The notes: a model not told the origin generated them from the letters alone. A stretch of DNA of 64,000 nt from an uncultured Rhodospirillaceae bacterium (GCA_937927415.1 CALBDS010000014.1:1-64000); one strand, 5' to 3'. Counted from the stretch's first letter, positions 17,000 through 25,787 are shown. Translations and numbers: made by a program.

Positions 17000-17360
17000 G
17001 TTCGCGGTCACGTTCGCCAGATCCCCCGTTGGCCCCCAGGCCGTCAGTATGGGTGAGCCATCCGTCTTGGAATGGAGCCGCAGTCTATCCGCAATCGCTG
17101 CGGTATGCCTACCGCAGCGATGAGGGCCGCGGCAATTGAGATCCACCACGGGGATTGCGCCCCCTGAAACCACTGCGCTCAGAGGACGGAGCGGACGGTT
17201 TGAACGGAGATATATGGCATTTTAATGAATTGTGTTATTTTTGGTACGGCACTCCCCTGCCTCGGACGCAGGGCACGCAACGCACGAATGGCTCTTGGCC
17301 CTGCTTTATTACCAGCGATAGAGTAGGTCCCCTTACCAATCTTCGCGGGAACAGGGCGGC
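17000..17360. other. 361-bp divergent promoter region, exopolysaccharide locus
   Basis: Separates the O-antigen-ligase-type gene from the WbaP-type gene. It holds a perfect 12-bp inverted repeat at 17094-17121, an unusually AT-rich stretch at about 17205-17245 (likely promoter for the plus-strand gene) and a CCCTGC/GCAGGG stem at 17255-17273. No convincing open reading frame is seen in it. Confidence 0.6.
17094..17121. repeat. Perfect 12-bp inverted repeat with 4-nt loop
   Basis: ATCGCTGCGGTA (17094-17105) and TACCGCAGCGAT (17110-17121) flank TGCC. No T-run follows on either strand, so this is not a standard terminator. It lies between two divergent starts and could be an operator or an mRNA leader stem for the minus-strand gene. 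Confidence 0.5.
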
Positions 17361-18824
17361 GTGGCCAGCAAGGGAAATGTCCTTCATCCGATGGCGGGCG
17401 TGTTGGAATATCCGATCCATCTGGCACGTCTTGCCGTTGTCCGGCGGTCGGTGCTGATGGCCGCCGACGCGCTGGCGCTGCTGGCGGGCTTCATGGGGGC
17501 GGCGCTGTCGTCCCTGCTCATCAATGAAATGATCCTGAACCGGCCCTACCGGGACGTGTTCGCCGAGGATACGGCGTTGCGGCTGATCCAGTTCGGCGGT
17601 TTCGGCCTGATCCTGATTCTGGGGCTGCTGACCCAGGGGCACTACCGCCAGCGCCTGCCGTTCTGGACCGAAACCAAGCATATCATCGCCGGCTGCATCC
17701 TGATGCTGTTGGGCGACGGTTTCCTGATGTTCGCGCTGAAGGCGGATTTTTCCCGATTGTGGCTGATCCAGGCGTGGATCCTGACCGCCCTGTTCATCCC
17801 CCTGGCCCGCCGGCTGGCCCGCCACCTGCTCGACGAGGCCGGGTGCTGGCGCATTCCGGTGCTGATGATCGGCGAGGGGGAGCATGCGGAGGAAGCATCG
17901 CACGCCCTGTCGTCGGAACGGTCGCTGGGGTACGACGTCGTGGGCGTGGTGCCGCTGTCCTCGCTCAGCGACACGGTTGCCAGCCGGTCATGGGCGGGCG
18001 TCTATCAGATGTGGAACGCGCAATTGGCGGTCCTGGCCCTGTCGGGCAGCGATTTCGTCGAACGCGGCGGCATGATGGCCGATCTGGTGCGCGAAGGGCT
18101 GCCCTTTGCCGTGGTGCCGCCGTTGCGGGGATTGCCGGTGCTGGGGTTCGACCGGTTCTACTTCTTCAGCCACGACATCATGATTATGATGGCGCGGAAC
18201 AACCTTGCCCAGCCGATGAGCCGGGCGGTGAAGTTCACCTTCGACTGTGTGGTGGCCGGGGTTCTGGCGGTGCTGCTGCTGCCGGTGTTTTTGCTGTTCG
18301 CCGCCCTGATCGCCCGGGACGGAGGGCCGGTGCTCTACCGCCACCGTCGTGTCGGGCGGGGTGGGCGGTCCTTTTCCTGCCTGAAATTCCGCACCATGGA
18401 CACCGACAGCGACCGGGTGCTGAGCGATCTGCTGAGCCGCGACCCGGCGGCGGCGGCGGAATGGGCGGCAACCTACAAACTGCGCAACGACCCGCGGGTG
18501 ACCCCCATCGGCCGTTTCCTGCGGGCTACCAGCCTGGACGAACTGCCCCAACTGCTGAACGTGCTGCGGGGGGACATGAGTCTGGTGGGACCGCGGCCGG
18601 TAACCGCCGGCGAACTGGGGAATTACGGGACGGACGTGGCCTTTTACCTGCAGGTGCGCCCCGGCATGACCGGGCTGTGGCAGGTCAGCGGGCGCAACGA
18701 CAGTTCCTATGAACAACGGGTCAATTTCGACGTCTGGTACGTCAAGAACTGGTCGCTGTGGCACGACATGGCGATTTTGGCGAAGACCGTGCCGGTGGTG
18801 CTGCACCGGGTCGGAGCTTACTGA
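17361..18824 (+). CDS. Undecaprenyl-phosphate sugar phosphotransferase, WbaP type
   Basis: Starts repeat-unit synthesis by moving a sugar-1-phosphate (galactose or glucose type) onto undecaprenyl phosphate. The 487-residue protein has four N-terminal membrane helices, a central CoA-binding-like domain (about 165-270), a fifth membrane segment near 295 and a C-terminal catalytic domain with KFRTMDTDSD, TSLDELPQLLNVLRGDMS, LVGPRPV and PGMTGLWQVSGR. The start is read as GTG at 17361 with AGGG close by; an ATG at 17391 is possible. Its last 7 bases overlap the convergent glycosyltransferase gene. Confidence 0.92.
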   Translation: MASKGNVLHPMAGVLEYPIHLARLAVVRRSVLMAADALALLAGFMGAALSSLLINEMILNRPYRDVFAEDTALRLIQFGGFGLILILGLLTQGHYRQRLPFWTETKHIIAGCILMLLGDGFLMFALKADFSRLWLIQAWILTALFIPLARRLARHLLDEAGCWRIPVLMIGEGEHAEEASHALSSERSLGYDVVGVVPLSSLSDTVASRSWAGVYQMWNAQLAVLALSGSDFVERGGMMADLVREGLPFAVVPPLRGLPVLGFDRFYFFSHDIMIMMARNNLAQPMSRAVKFTFDCVVAGVLAVLLLPVFLLFAALIARDGGPVLYRHRRVGRGGRSFSCLKFRTMDTDSDRVLSDLLSRDPAAAAEWAATYKLRNDPRVTPIGRFLRATSLDELPQLLNVLRGDMSLVGPRPVTAGELGNYGTDVAFYLQVRPGMTGLWQVSGRNDSSYEQRVNFDVWYVKNWSLWHDMAILAKTVPVVLHRVGAY

Positions 18825-20122
18825 GCCGTTCCCAGCACCTTCCCCACCGACGCACAGGCCGTCTCCAGGACATCCACGAACCGGGGGCCGATCCGGGCGA
18901 TGTCGAAAGCCTGCGCCGCATAGCGGGTCTGGTTGGCGGCACAGACTCTGCGCAAAGCGGCATCCTCATACAGCCGGTGCGCCGCCGCCAGGAACCCGGC
19001 CTCGTCACCGGGATCGACGCACAGACCCGCGGCTTCCCGTTCGATCGTCCGGCGGGCCAGATTGGCCGCCGGTACCGCCCCGACGATCGGGCGTCCGGCG
19101 CAGAAATAACTGTAGACTTTCGATGGGACCGACAGGGGACCGGCGTAATTCTCCAGCAGCACCGCCAGCACGTCGGCGGATGCCAGCACGTCCGGCAGCG
19201 CCTCATACGGCTGGAAATCCTCCAGAATCAGATTTTCCAACCCTTCCGCCGCCTTCACCTGCTCCAGCCAGCGGCGGCCCAGCCCTTCGCTCACCACCAC
19301 CACCCGCACCTGCGGGTCGTGGCGCCACGCACGGGCCAGATTGGCAAGATGGCCGGGGTTGTGCTTCATCCCCAACGTACCGCTGAACAGAAAGACGAAG
19401 CGCCCGTCCAGCCCGCGGGCGCGCGCCCATGGGTTGTCGCGCGGGCGGGGTTCGATGTCACCATAGGGCGCCCAGTTCTCCACCACCACGCTATGGGGGT
19501 GACGGACGCCGCGGGCGGCCAGAACCGGCAGAAAATCGGGGGAAATCACCACCAGCCCCGCCGAATTCCGCATGACGCCGAATTCCGTGTGCTCCAGCAG
19601 CCGGCGGGCGGCCCAGCGAATGGGCGCCGGCTTGCGTTTCAGGATCTCCTCCACCCCGATGGTGAAGATATCCTGCACCCAGCACACCAGCGGGACACCC
19701 ATGCGGTTCAGCCGTTTCAGCAACCGCTCCTGGGATGCCGGGGGCGTGTTGGCCGACAGCACCACGTCGGGGGCAAACGCCGCCACCCGCTCGGCCAGAC
19801 ATCCTCCATAGGCGCGGTCATGCAGCCAGCGCCGATGCAGCACATACTTGTCGAGCGGGCGCCCGGTGCTCACACCTTCCACGGCAAAACCGGGGGAATC
19901 GCCAGGGGTGTGGGTCAGGCACCCGTGGGGGGTCTGTGTTTCGGCGGCGTAAAGATGCAGCACCTGATGCCCTTGGGCCGCCAGCCAGCGGCTGAGCTGC
20001 ACCTGGAACGTGTGGCCGGCATAATCATGCACCACAATGCGCCGCCCGGACGGCCGGCTCGCGGCGGTGCCCTGGAACGCCCCGTTCCGGGCGGGCACCT
20101 CCAAATCCGGGGCAAGGGTCAT
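18818..20122 (-). CDS. Glycosyltransferase family 4, WcaI-like
   Basis: A 434-residue GT-B glycosyltransferase. Visible features are the N-terminal acceptor-side region HDYAGHTFQVQLSRWLA, the middle segment VCWVQDIFTIGVEEI, and the donor-side motifs FLFSGTLGMKHN and LSVPSKVYSYFCAGRPIVG. The order and the W-x-QD segment resemble the colanic acid enzyme WcaI. The ATG overlaps the stop of the upstream epimerase gene (ATGA), so the pair is a two-gene operon. That coupling suggests it uses the sugar nucleotide made by the epimerase; this is inference. Confidence 0.87.
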   Translation of the reverse strand: MTLAPDLEVPARNGAFQGTAASRPSGRRIVVHDYAGHTFQVQLSRWLAAQGHQVLHLYAAETQTPHGCLTHTPGDSPGFAVEGVSTGRPLDKYVLHRRWLHDRAYGGCLAERVAAFAPDVVLSANTPPASQERLLKRLNRMGVPLVCWVQDIFTIGVEEILKRKPAPIRWAARRLLEHTEFGVMRNSAGLVVISPDFLPVLAARGVRHPHSVVVENWAPYGDIEPRPRDNPWARARGLDGRFVFLFSGTLGMKHNPGHLANLARAWRHDPQVRVVVVSEGLGRRWLEQVKAAEGLENLILEDFQPYEALPDVLASADVLAVLLENYAGPLSVPSKVYSYFCAGRPIVGAVPAANLARRTIEREAAGLCVDPGDEAGFLAAAHRLYEDAALRRVCAANQTRYAAQAFDIARIGPRFVDVLETACASVGKVLGTAQ

Positions 20123-21093
20123 GCGTCAGCCATCCCACGGCCCACCAACCCGGCGATCCAGCGGTATGTCGGCTCCAGCCCGGCGCGCAACGGCTGCTGC
20201 GGTGCCCAGCCCAGCCGGGCACGGATCAGCGTATTGTCGGAACGGCGACCGCGAACCCCCTGCGGTCCGGGGACATGACGGATGGTCACCCGCTTGCCGG
20301 CGATCTCCCCCACCATCGCCACCAGGGCGTTGATGCTGACCATTTCTTCCGAGCCGATGTTGACCGGCACATCCACATCCGAGCGCATCAGGCGCAAGGT
20401 TCCGTCCAGGCATTCATCGATGTACAGAAAGCTGCGGGTCTGAAGGCCGTCCCCCCAGATCTCCACCTCGCCGCCATCTTCGGCGGTCGCCACCTTGCGG
20501 CAGACCGCCGCCGGGGCCTTTTCCCGCCCGTTGTTCCACGCCCCTTCGGGGCCGAAGATATTATGGTAGCGGGCGATACGGGCCGCGATGCCGTAATTGC
20601 GGGCGTAAGCCTGATACAGCCGTTCGCTGAACAGCTTTTCCCAACCGTAATCGCTGTCGGGATTGGCCGGATAGGCGGTATCCTCCCGGCAATTGGGATC
20701 GGCCGCGTCGGTCTGGTTTTCCTGGGGATAGATGCAGGCGGAAGAGGAATAGAACACCCGCCCGATCCGCTGCTGCCGGCAGTTGTCCAGCACATTGAGG
20801 TTGATCGAGGCGGAGTTGTGCATGATGTCCGCGTCGTTCATGCCGGTGAAGATATAGCCGGCCCCGCCCATGTCGGCGGCGAACTGATAAACCTCATCAA
20901 AGCGGGTGTCGATCACATCCCGGCAAAACCCGGGGTCACGCAGGTCGCCGACAACGAAATCATCCGCCGGCGATTCGTCATAAGGCGGGGATTTGAGATC
21001 GACGGCCCGCACCCAATGGCCATCACGCTTCAGCCGCTTCACCATATGCGCGCCGATAAACCCACCGGCACCAAGGACCAGTATTTTCGCCAT
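20119..21093 (-). CDS. GDP-mannose 3,5-epimerase homologue
   Basis: A 324-residue extended SDR epimerase. The NAD motif GAGGFIG is at residues 8-14, the catalytic serine region is SSSACIYP, and YGWEK carries the Tyr-x3-Lys pair. Segments such as AADMGGAGYI, HNIFGPEGAW, GREKAPAAVCRK, GDGLQTRSFLYIDEC and VPGPQGVRGRRSDNTL follow the plant enzyme GME closely. GME turns GDP-D-mannose into GDP-L-galactose and GDP-L-gulose. The ATG at 21093 starts at the Rossmann fold; upstream in-frame sequence is not conserved in type. It probably supplies an L-galactose/L-gulose unit for the exopolysaccharide. Confidence 0.87.
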   Translation of the reverse strand: MAKILVLGAGGFIGAHMVKRLKRDGHWVRAVDLKSPPYDESPADDFVVGDLRDPGFCRDVIDTRFDEVYQFAADMGGAGYIFTGMNDADIMHNSASINLNVLDNCRQQRIGRVFYSSSACIYPQENQTDAADPNCREDTAYPANPDSDYGWEKLFSERLYQAYARNYGIAARIARYHNIFGPEGAWNNGREKAPAAVCRKVATAEDGGEVEIWGDGLQTRSFLYIDECLDGTLRLMRSDVDVPVNIGSEEMVSINALVAMVGEIAGKRVTIRHVPGPQGVRGRRSDNTLIRARLGWAPQQPLRAGLEPTYRWIAGLVGRGMADA

Positions 21094-21253
21094 TCGTTTT
21101 GCTGTCCACGGAAAACCGGCCCCGTGTTCCCAAGACAGGAACCGGAGTCGAAGGAACAAGGCATAGCGCCCGTTATCGGCCAGACGAAAAGATCGGTGGC
21201 AAAAGGGTTCGGGGTCGCCGTCAACAACCGCACACCATCCAACCACACCGGGG

Positions 21254-21271
21254 CCCCGCCAAGCGGCGGGG
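21254..21271. repeat. GC-rich hairpin downstream of the helical-repeat gene
   Basis: CCCCGCC (21254-21260) and GGCGGGG (21265-21271) form a stem with loop AAGC. A second stem, GCCCGA/TCGGGC (21314-21330), overlaps the stop codon of the minus-strand gene. Together they may end its transcript before the epimerase gene. T-runs are absent. Confidence 0.4.
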
Positions 21272-21319
21272 ATCCCACGGATTACCAGAGCGCCACCCGG
21301 TCAGATAAGACGCGCCCGA

Positions 21320-22426
21320 TCAGGTCGGGCTAGCCTGGGTGCTGGTGAAGGGTGGAATGACCGGCTGGTTGTCATTCCGGTTATTGTTGTTGGTCGTGGT
21401 CGTGGGCTGGGGGGTATTGTTGGTCGCGGCGGCCTGATTGTTGGTCGTGTTGGTGTTCTGCTGCACCGTGGTGTCGCGGGTGATGATCTGAGTCACCTGC
21501 GCGCTGTTGGTGGGGTTGCTTATGTTCAGGGCCGTGTTCTGCGATGCCTGGACAAGCTGCTGGGTGACGGCGGCGGTCACCGTCGGAGCGGCCGTGACAA
21601 CAACCTGGCTGCTCGCCGCCTGATACGAGTTGCTCATCACCGTCAGGGCCGCCTGGGGGGCCGCCTGATAGACGGTGGGGTTGGTCGCCACCTGCACCGC
21701 CCCCACCGCAATGCTCGCCACTTCCCGCGGTGCGATGCGCTGGACTTCAGGATTGACGATGATTCGGGCCGCGGTGGTCACGGCCTGCAACGATTGCTGC
21801 GGGGCGCTTTGGGTGATCGGCTGCTGCTTGACCGTCTCCACGGTCAGGGAGGCGATCTGCACGGCCGCCGCCGGGGCCACGGGAAGCAGCTTTTCCGCGG
21901 TGCTGACCGCCTGATTGGCAACGGAGGCGGTCAGCGTGGGGTTGTTCGAACCTGCCACGGCCTGCACCGCGGCTGCGGCCAACTGGGCGGTGGCTTCGGG
22001 GGCGACACGCTGGGCCGCCGGCTGCACGAAGATACGGGCGGCCCCGGTCACCACGCTTTCCAACTGCTGCGGCGAGCTTTGCGCCACCGGGCTTTCGCGG
22101 ACGACCTGCACCGCTGCGGTGGCGATCTGCACCGCCGCCTGGGGGTTGGTCTGCAAAATGCTTTCGGCGGCGGCAATGGCGCTGGCGGCCAACTGCGCCG
22201 CCTGCTGCGGATTGCCACCGCTGAGGGTGTTGATGACCTGAGTCACGGCGGCGGCGTTGCCGGAGCGGATCGCCGCCTGCAGCGCCGGGGGCATGGCCGC
22301 CTGAGCCGCCGGTCCCTGGGAAGCCGGCGGCCGCACGCCGCTCTGCTGTGCCAGAGCCGATGCAACGGGCAGTGTGCCGAGGAGGGCCGCGACGGCCACG
22401 GTCACGATACGGCCTTTGCTCATCAT
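21320..22426 (-). CDS. Exported alanine/glutamine-rich helical-repeat protein, unknown family
   Basis: I do not recognise this family. It has a clear signal peptide (1-27, ending ASALAQQ), then about 250 residues very rich in Ala, Gln, Val and Thr, and an Asn/Thr-rich tail (about 320-355). The middle contains a 90-residue duplication: AVQIA at 98 and 188, AARI at 129 and 219, and QRVAP/QRIAP at 139 and 229. Within this, units of about 22-24 residues recur, each probably one helix ending at a Pro. The ATG at 22426 or 22423 follows GGAGAGG. It lies between the epimerase and Wza-type genes, so a role in exopolysaccharide export or matrix is likely. Confidence 0.75.
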   Translation of the reverse strand: MMSKGRIVTVAVAALLGTLPVASALAQQSGVRPPASQGPAAQAAMPPALQAAIRSGNAAAVTQVINTLSGGNPQQAAQLAASAIAAAESILQTNPQAAVQIATAAVQVVRESPVAQSSPQQLESVVTGAARIFVQPAAQRVAPEATAQLAAAAVQAVAGSNNPTLTASVANQAVSTAEKLLPVAPAAAVQIASLTVETVKQQPITQSAPQQSLQAVTTAARIIVNPEVQRIAPREVASIAVGAVQVATNPTVYQAAPQAALTVMSNSYQAASSQVVVTAAPTVTAAVTQQLVQASQNTALNISNPTNSAQVTQIITRDTTVQQNTNTTNNQAAATNNTPQPTTTTNNNNRNDNQPVIPPFTSTQASPT

Positions 22427-22640
22427 TCGCCTCTCCATTCCCTGCGCTCTTCCGTATCCTCTAAAGACGATCATCGGCAACCATCCGGCGGCGAGCCTTC
22501 GTCCCATCGGAACCGGCACGCCTTGTCCCCTAAAAAAACCGCTATCCACCCGGAGTAATCCGACGCGTCACCATAACACATTTTGCAACGATGCAAAATA
22601 CAGTCGATCCGGGTCACCCCTGTACGCGCTGAGGCTGTGG

Positions 22641-23240
22641 TCAGATTCGCCGCTGCAAGACACGGACGATATCTCCGGGGAGAATTGGCGTCCTTTCGTT
22701 GGCCCGGTATTCCTTCTGCTCGCCGTCGATGGTGCGGACCACGACGACATCCCCTTCCCAGGCGCGGTAATCATACCCGCCGGCGCGGGCCACGGCACTC
22801 AGCACCGTCAGACCGGTCGTGTAGGGGAATTCACCCGGCTGCCGCACTTCGCCCAGAACATAGAAGGGGCGGAAGGTCTGCACCTCCACCGCGGCCTTGG
22901 GGTCTTGCAGATAGGCATCCTTCTTCAGATGGTCTTCGATCCGCTTGGACAGGACCTTCGCCGTGACGCCGCTGGCGGCCACGTTGCCGATCAGCGGCAG
23001 CGAGATGTTGCCGATGGGATCGATGGTGAAATCCCCCGACAGCCCGGTTTCACCGAAAACGATCAGGCGAATCCGATTCCCCGGCTCCAGAAGATAGCCC
23101 TCAGCCGGATTGCCCGGCTTCATCGGAGCCTGCTCGCTGGGAAAGCCCGGGGTTGTTGAGCATCCCGCGAGAAAGGCGCTGAAAAGGATGCCCGCGCACA
23201 GGAACCGGCAGGCGGCTTTCAGCTTTGCGAACGACAGCAT
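22641..23240 (-). CDS. Polysaccharide export lipoprotein (short Wza/OPX type)
   Basis: Periplasmic or outer-membrane part of the polysaccharide export channel. A lipobox, FLAGC with Cys27, ends the signal peptide. The Poly_export domain follows (YLLEPGNRIRLIVFGETGLSGDF, then IDPIGNISLPLIGNV), then one SLBB-type domain (FYVLGEVRQPGEFPYTTGLTVLSAVARAGGY). At 199 residues it is much shorter than E. coli Wza (about 380) and lacks the C-terminal helix that forms Wza's own outer-membrane pore. The barrel protein at 24.4 kb may supply that pore. It is divergent from the phosphatase gene. Confidence 0.9.
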   Translation of the reverse strand: MLSFAKLKAACRFLCAGILFSAFLAGCSTTPGFPSEQAPMKPGNPAEGYLLEPGNRIRLIVFGETGLSGDFTIDPIGNISLPLIGNVAASGVTAKVLSKRIEDHLKKDAYLQDPKAAVEVQTFRPFYVLGEVRQPGEFPYTTGLTVLSAVARAGGYDYRAWEGDVVVVRTIDGEQKEYRANERTPILPGDIVRVLQRRI

Positions 23241-23391
23241 GGACGACGAACTCTCTGATATGAGACAAGGAGCGAACGTTAGGGACACGAACGGATAACA
23301 CACCATCCGCCCCGACGGGAGATGATCGTTTGGCAGCGGCCCGGGGAACAGGCGTCGTGGCCGGCTAGAATTATACGGCCTTTACCGTGTG

Positions 23392-24201
23392 ATGCCTATG
23401 GACGTTTTATCATTTTTTTCATTCCTGCGCCGCGGCACGCACGCACGGGATGGCCAACCCGCGGCGAGCGCACCCTGCGTTCCCGACGGCATCTGCGTGT
23501 ACGCCATCGGCGATATCCACGGCCAGCGCGCTGCACTTGATGCGATGCTGGCCCGGATCGACGACGACGCCCGCACCCGCCAGCAGGCGGGGCTGCGCCC
23601 TATCCTTGTCTTTCTGGGCGATTATGTGGACCGGGGGCTGGACAGTTGCGGCGTGCTGGACCGGCTGTGCGCCGGGCCGCTGCGGGGAATCGAATGCCGC
23701 TTCCTGCTGGGGAACCACGAAGCGGCGATGCTCGACTTCCTCAAGGACCCGGTGCGGGCGGCGGAATGGCTGAGCTATGGCGGGGCCGAGGCGCTCGGCA
23801 GCTACGGCATCCGCGCCTCGGTGGGGGTGCGCGACTCTGCACGCTGCCGGGGATTGCGCGACGCCCTGGCCGAACGGCTGCCCGATGAACATCTCCGGTT
23901 TCTTCAGGCCCTTGAACCGATGGTGGTGATCGGCGACTATGCGTTTGTCCATGCTGGGATTCGGCCACGCCGCGCCCTGGCCCGGCAGCGGACCGATGAG
24001 ATCATCACCATCCGCGAGCCTTTCCTGTCCTGGCCTCACCGCCATGAAAAGGTCATCGTGCACGGTCACACCATCGTCGAACGGCCCGAGGTAACCCGGA
24101 ACCGCATCGGCATCGACACGGGAGCCTACGCCACCGGCGTTCTGACGGCCTTGGTTCTGTGTGGAGATACTCAAAGTTTTATTCAGGTCCGCTCCTTGTG
24201 A
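23392..24201 (+). CDS. PPP-family metallophosphoesterase (Ser/Thr protein phosphatase type)
   Basis: A 269-residue cytoplasmic phosphatase with the complete dinuclear-metal motif set: GDIHG (40-44), GDYVDRG (76-82), GNHE, then FVHAGIRP and VHGHT. It sits between the Wza-type and Wzc-type genes, and no Wzb-type low-molecular-weight tyrosine phosphatase is seen in the locus. It may therefore dephosphorylate the tyrosine kinase Wzc; bacterial PPP enzymes can act on phosphotyrosine. That role is inference. The start is uncertain among a GTG at 23389 and ATGs at 23392 and 23398, none with a good ribosome site. Confidence 0.88.
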   Translation: MPMDVLSFFSFLRRGTHARDGQPAASAPCVPDGICVYAIGDIHGQRAALDAMLARIDDDARTRQQAGLRPILVFLGDYVDRGLDSCGVLDRLCAGPLRGIECRFLLGNHEAAMLDFLKDPVRAAEWLSYGGAEALGSYGIRASVGVRDSARCRGLRDALAERLPDEHLRFLQALEPMVVIGDYAFVHAGIRPRRALARQRTDEIITIREPFLSWPHRHEKVIVHGHTIVERPEVTRNRIGIDTGAYATGVLTALVLCGDTQSFIQVRSL

Positions 24202-24256
24202 ATTCGGACGTGTGCAGACTGGATCTTTCATAAAAGATGCGACATGACGTTCGATG

Positions 24257-24313
24257 CCTATCATCTTGTGCTGGCATGCCGCGAAGCAGGTCTGGTATAG
24301 GCGGAATGATAGG
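24257..24313 (+). promoter_or_regulatory. Separated inverted repeat upstream of the outer-membrane barrel gene
   Basis: CCTATCAT (24257-24264) and ATGATAGG (24306-24313) are perfect inverted copies about 49 bp apart, in a relatively AT-rich 164-bp leader. The spacing is close to five helical turns, as in paired operator half-sites. No known regulator motif is matched. Confidence 0.3.
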
Positions 24314-24365
24314 GCTGATGGCATAATAAGACGTTTTATGACGTTGGGATAAGGGGTGGGGGCAT

Positions 24366-25787
24366 ATGGATAAGGTGTCGATTGCGCGTATCGGACGCCC
24401 GGTGGCCGCACCGGGAACGCCACGGGCGGGCGGCCGCGGAATTCAGTCAAAGGTTGTGATCCCGGCGCTGTTCGGGCTGTGCGCAGCCACGCTTCTGGCG
24501 GCCACAACCTGGAGTCCGGCCTGGGCGCAGGCCGCCGGGAATACCGCGCCGGGCGTGGATCCGCGGCGTGCCCAGTCGGGAGCCAAGGTCACCACCGAGC
24601 AATCGCCCGAGCTGGGGCCGAAGAACGATGACGACTCCGGCCGCATGCACGACTCCTATGAACCAAAAGGCATAGAGGTCGGAAGCTTCCTGCTGCTGCC
24701 CAAGATGGAGCTGGACACCTCTTTCAACAGCAACGTCTACGCCCAGAAAAGCAACCCCAAGTCAGACTTCCTGATGGTGGCGCGGCCGGAAATCAAGCTG
24801 CGCTCCCGCTTTGCCGAACATATGCTCAACCTGTCGGCGATGGTGGAAAAGTACCGCTACCGCCGGCTTCAGAGCGATAACCGCCTGGAAGCCCAGGCCG
24901 ACGTGGATGGCCGCTACGACATCGGCGCCTCGACCGAAGCCAACGGCTATATGCAGGTCTATTCCCGTCACGAAGACCGCGGCAGCCCCGATGATGCCGG
25001 CGGTGAAAAGCCGACCCCGACCAAGGGGCTGGTGCTTCGCTCCAACGTCAAGCACCAGGCCGGTCGCTACACGTTCCTGGCCGGCGTCGATGCCGACCGC
25101 CGCACGTTTGAGGACGTCCGGACCTCGGCCGGCACGCTGATGCCCAACACCGACCGCGACCGCTGGGAAGTGACCGGCCGTCTGCGCGGCAGCTATGAAC
25201 TGTTCCCCGGTTACGCTGCCGTGACCGAGGTGTCGGCCAACACCCGCAAATACGACACCCGGCTTGACCGCAACGGGCTGGAGCGCGACAGCCATGGCTA
25301 CCGGGTCGAAGGCGGTATCGGCGTCGATCTCAGCCAGTTGCTGCGCGGCGATTTCTTGGTCGGCTATTTCAGCCAGAACTATTCCGACGCCCGCCTGAAG
25401 GACCCGTCGGGCCTGTCGGTCCGCGCCACCTTCAACTGGACCCCCGACAAGCTGCTCATCATCGTTCCCTCGCTGGAACGCACGGTTCAGGAAACCGTCA
25501 CCACCGGCGCCTCGGCCATCGTCAACACCTCGGCGTCGGTGATGGCGCGCTATGAAATGCGCCGCAATCTGCTTCTGACCGGGATGCTGTCCGCAACCCG
25601 CGCCCAGATGGAGGGGATTTCCGGCCAGGACTACTGGCAGTATGAAGGCCGGGGGCGCGCCACCTATGCCTTCAACCCGCAACTCTTCGTCGCTGGCGAA
25701 CTGGGGTACAAGCGTAAGAACTCCGAGTTGAGCACCGCTTCCTATCAGCAGTCGCTTATCATTTTCCGCGTGGGCGCCCAGCTTTGA
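24366..25787 (+). CDS. Outer-membrane beta-barrel protein (putative exopolysaccharide secretin)
   Basis: A 473-residue exported protein: an extended N-terminus with a hydrophobic signal segment (about 29-54, ending AWAQA), a short charged linker, then about 370 residues of alternating polar and hydrophobic strands typical of a barrel, ending in FRVGAQL. It resembles the putative beta-barrel porin 2 group found in polysaccharide loci. The ATG at 24366 follows an AAGGGG-rich site. It lies 30 bp before the Wzc-type gene. Because the Wza-type lipoprotein here lacks a pore helix, this barrel is a candidate outer-membrane exit channel. Confidence 0.8.
   Translation: MDKVSIARIGRPVAAPGTPRAGGRGIQSKVVIPALFGLCAATLLAATTWSPAWAQAAGNTAPGVDPRRAQSGAKVTTEQSPELGPKNDDDSGRMHDSYEPKGIEVGSFLLLPKMELDTSFNSNVYAQKSNPKSDFLMVARPEIKLRSRFAEHMLNLSAMVEKYRYRRLQSDNRLEAQADVDGRYDIGASTEANGYMQVYSRHEDRGSPDDAGGEKPTPTKGLVLRSNVKHQAGRYTFLAGVDADRRTFEDVRTSAGTLMPNTDRDRWEVTGRLRGSYELFPGYAAVTEVSANTRKYDTRLDRNGLERDSHGYRVEGGIGVDLSQLLRGDFLVGYFSQNYSDARLKDPSGLSVRATFNWTPDKLLIIVPSLERTVQETVTTGASAIVNTSASVMARYEMRRNLLLTGMLSATRAQMEGISGQDYWQYEGRGRATYAFNPQLFVAGELGYKRKNSELSTASYQQSLIIFRVGAQL

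Noticed and set aside
17236..17251. A sigma-54-like sequence (TGGTACGGCACTCCCC) before the WbaP-type gene
   Set aside because: The -12 GC element is missing at the correct spacing.
24274..24289. A sigma-54-like promoter (CTGGCATGCCGCGAAGCA) before the barrel gene
   Set aside because: The GG and GC elements are 11 bases apart, not the required 10, and no enhancer-type site was seen.
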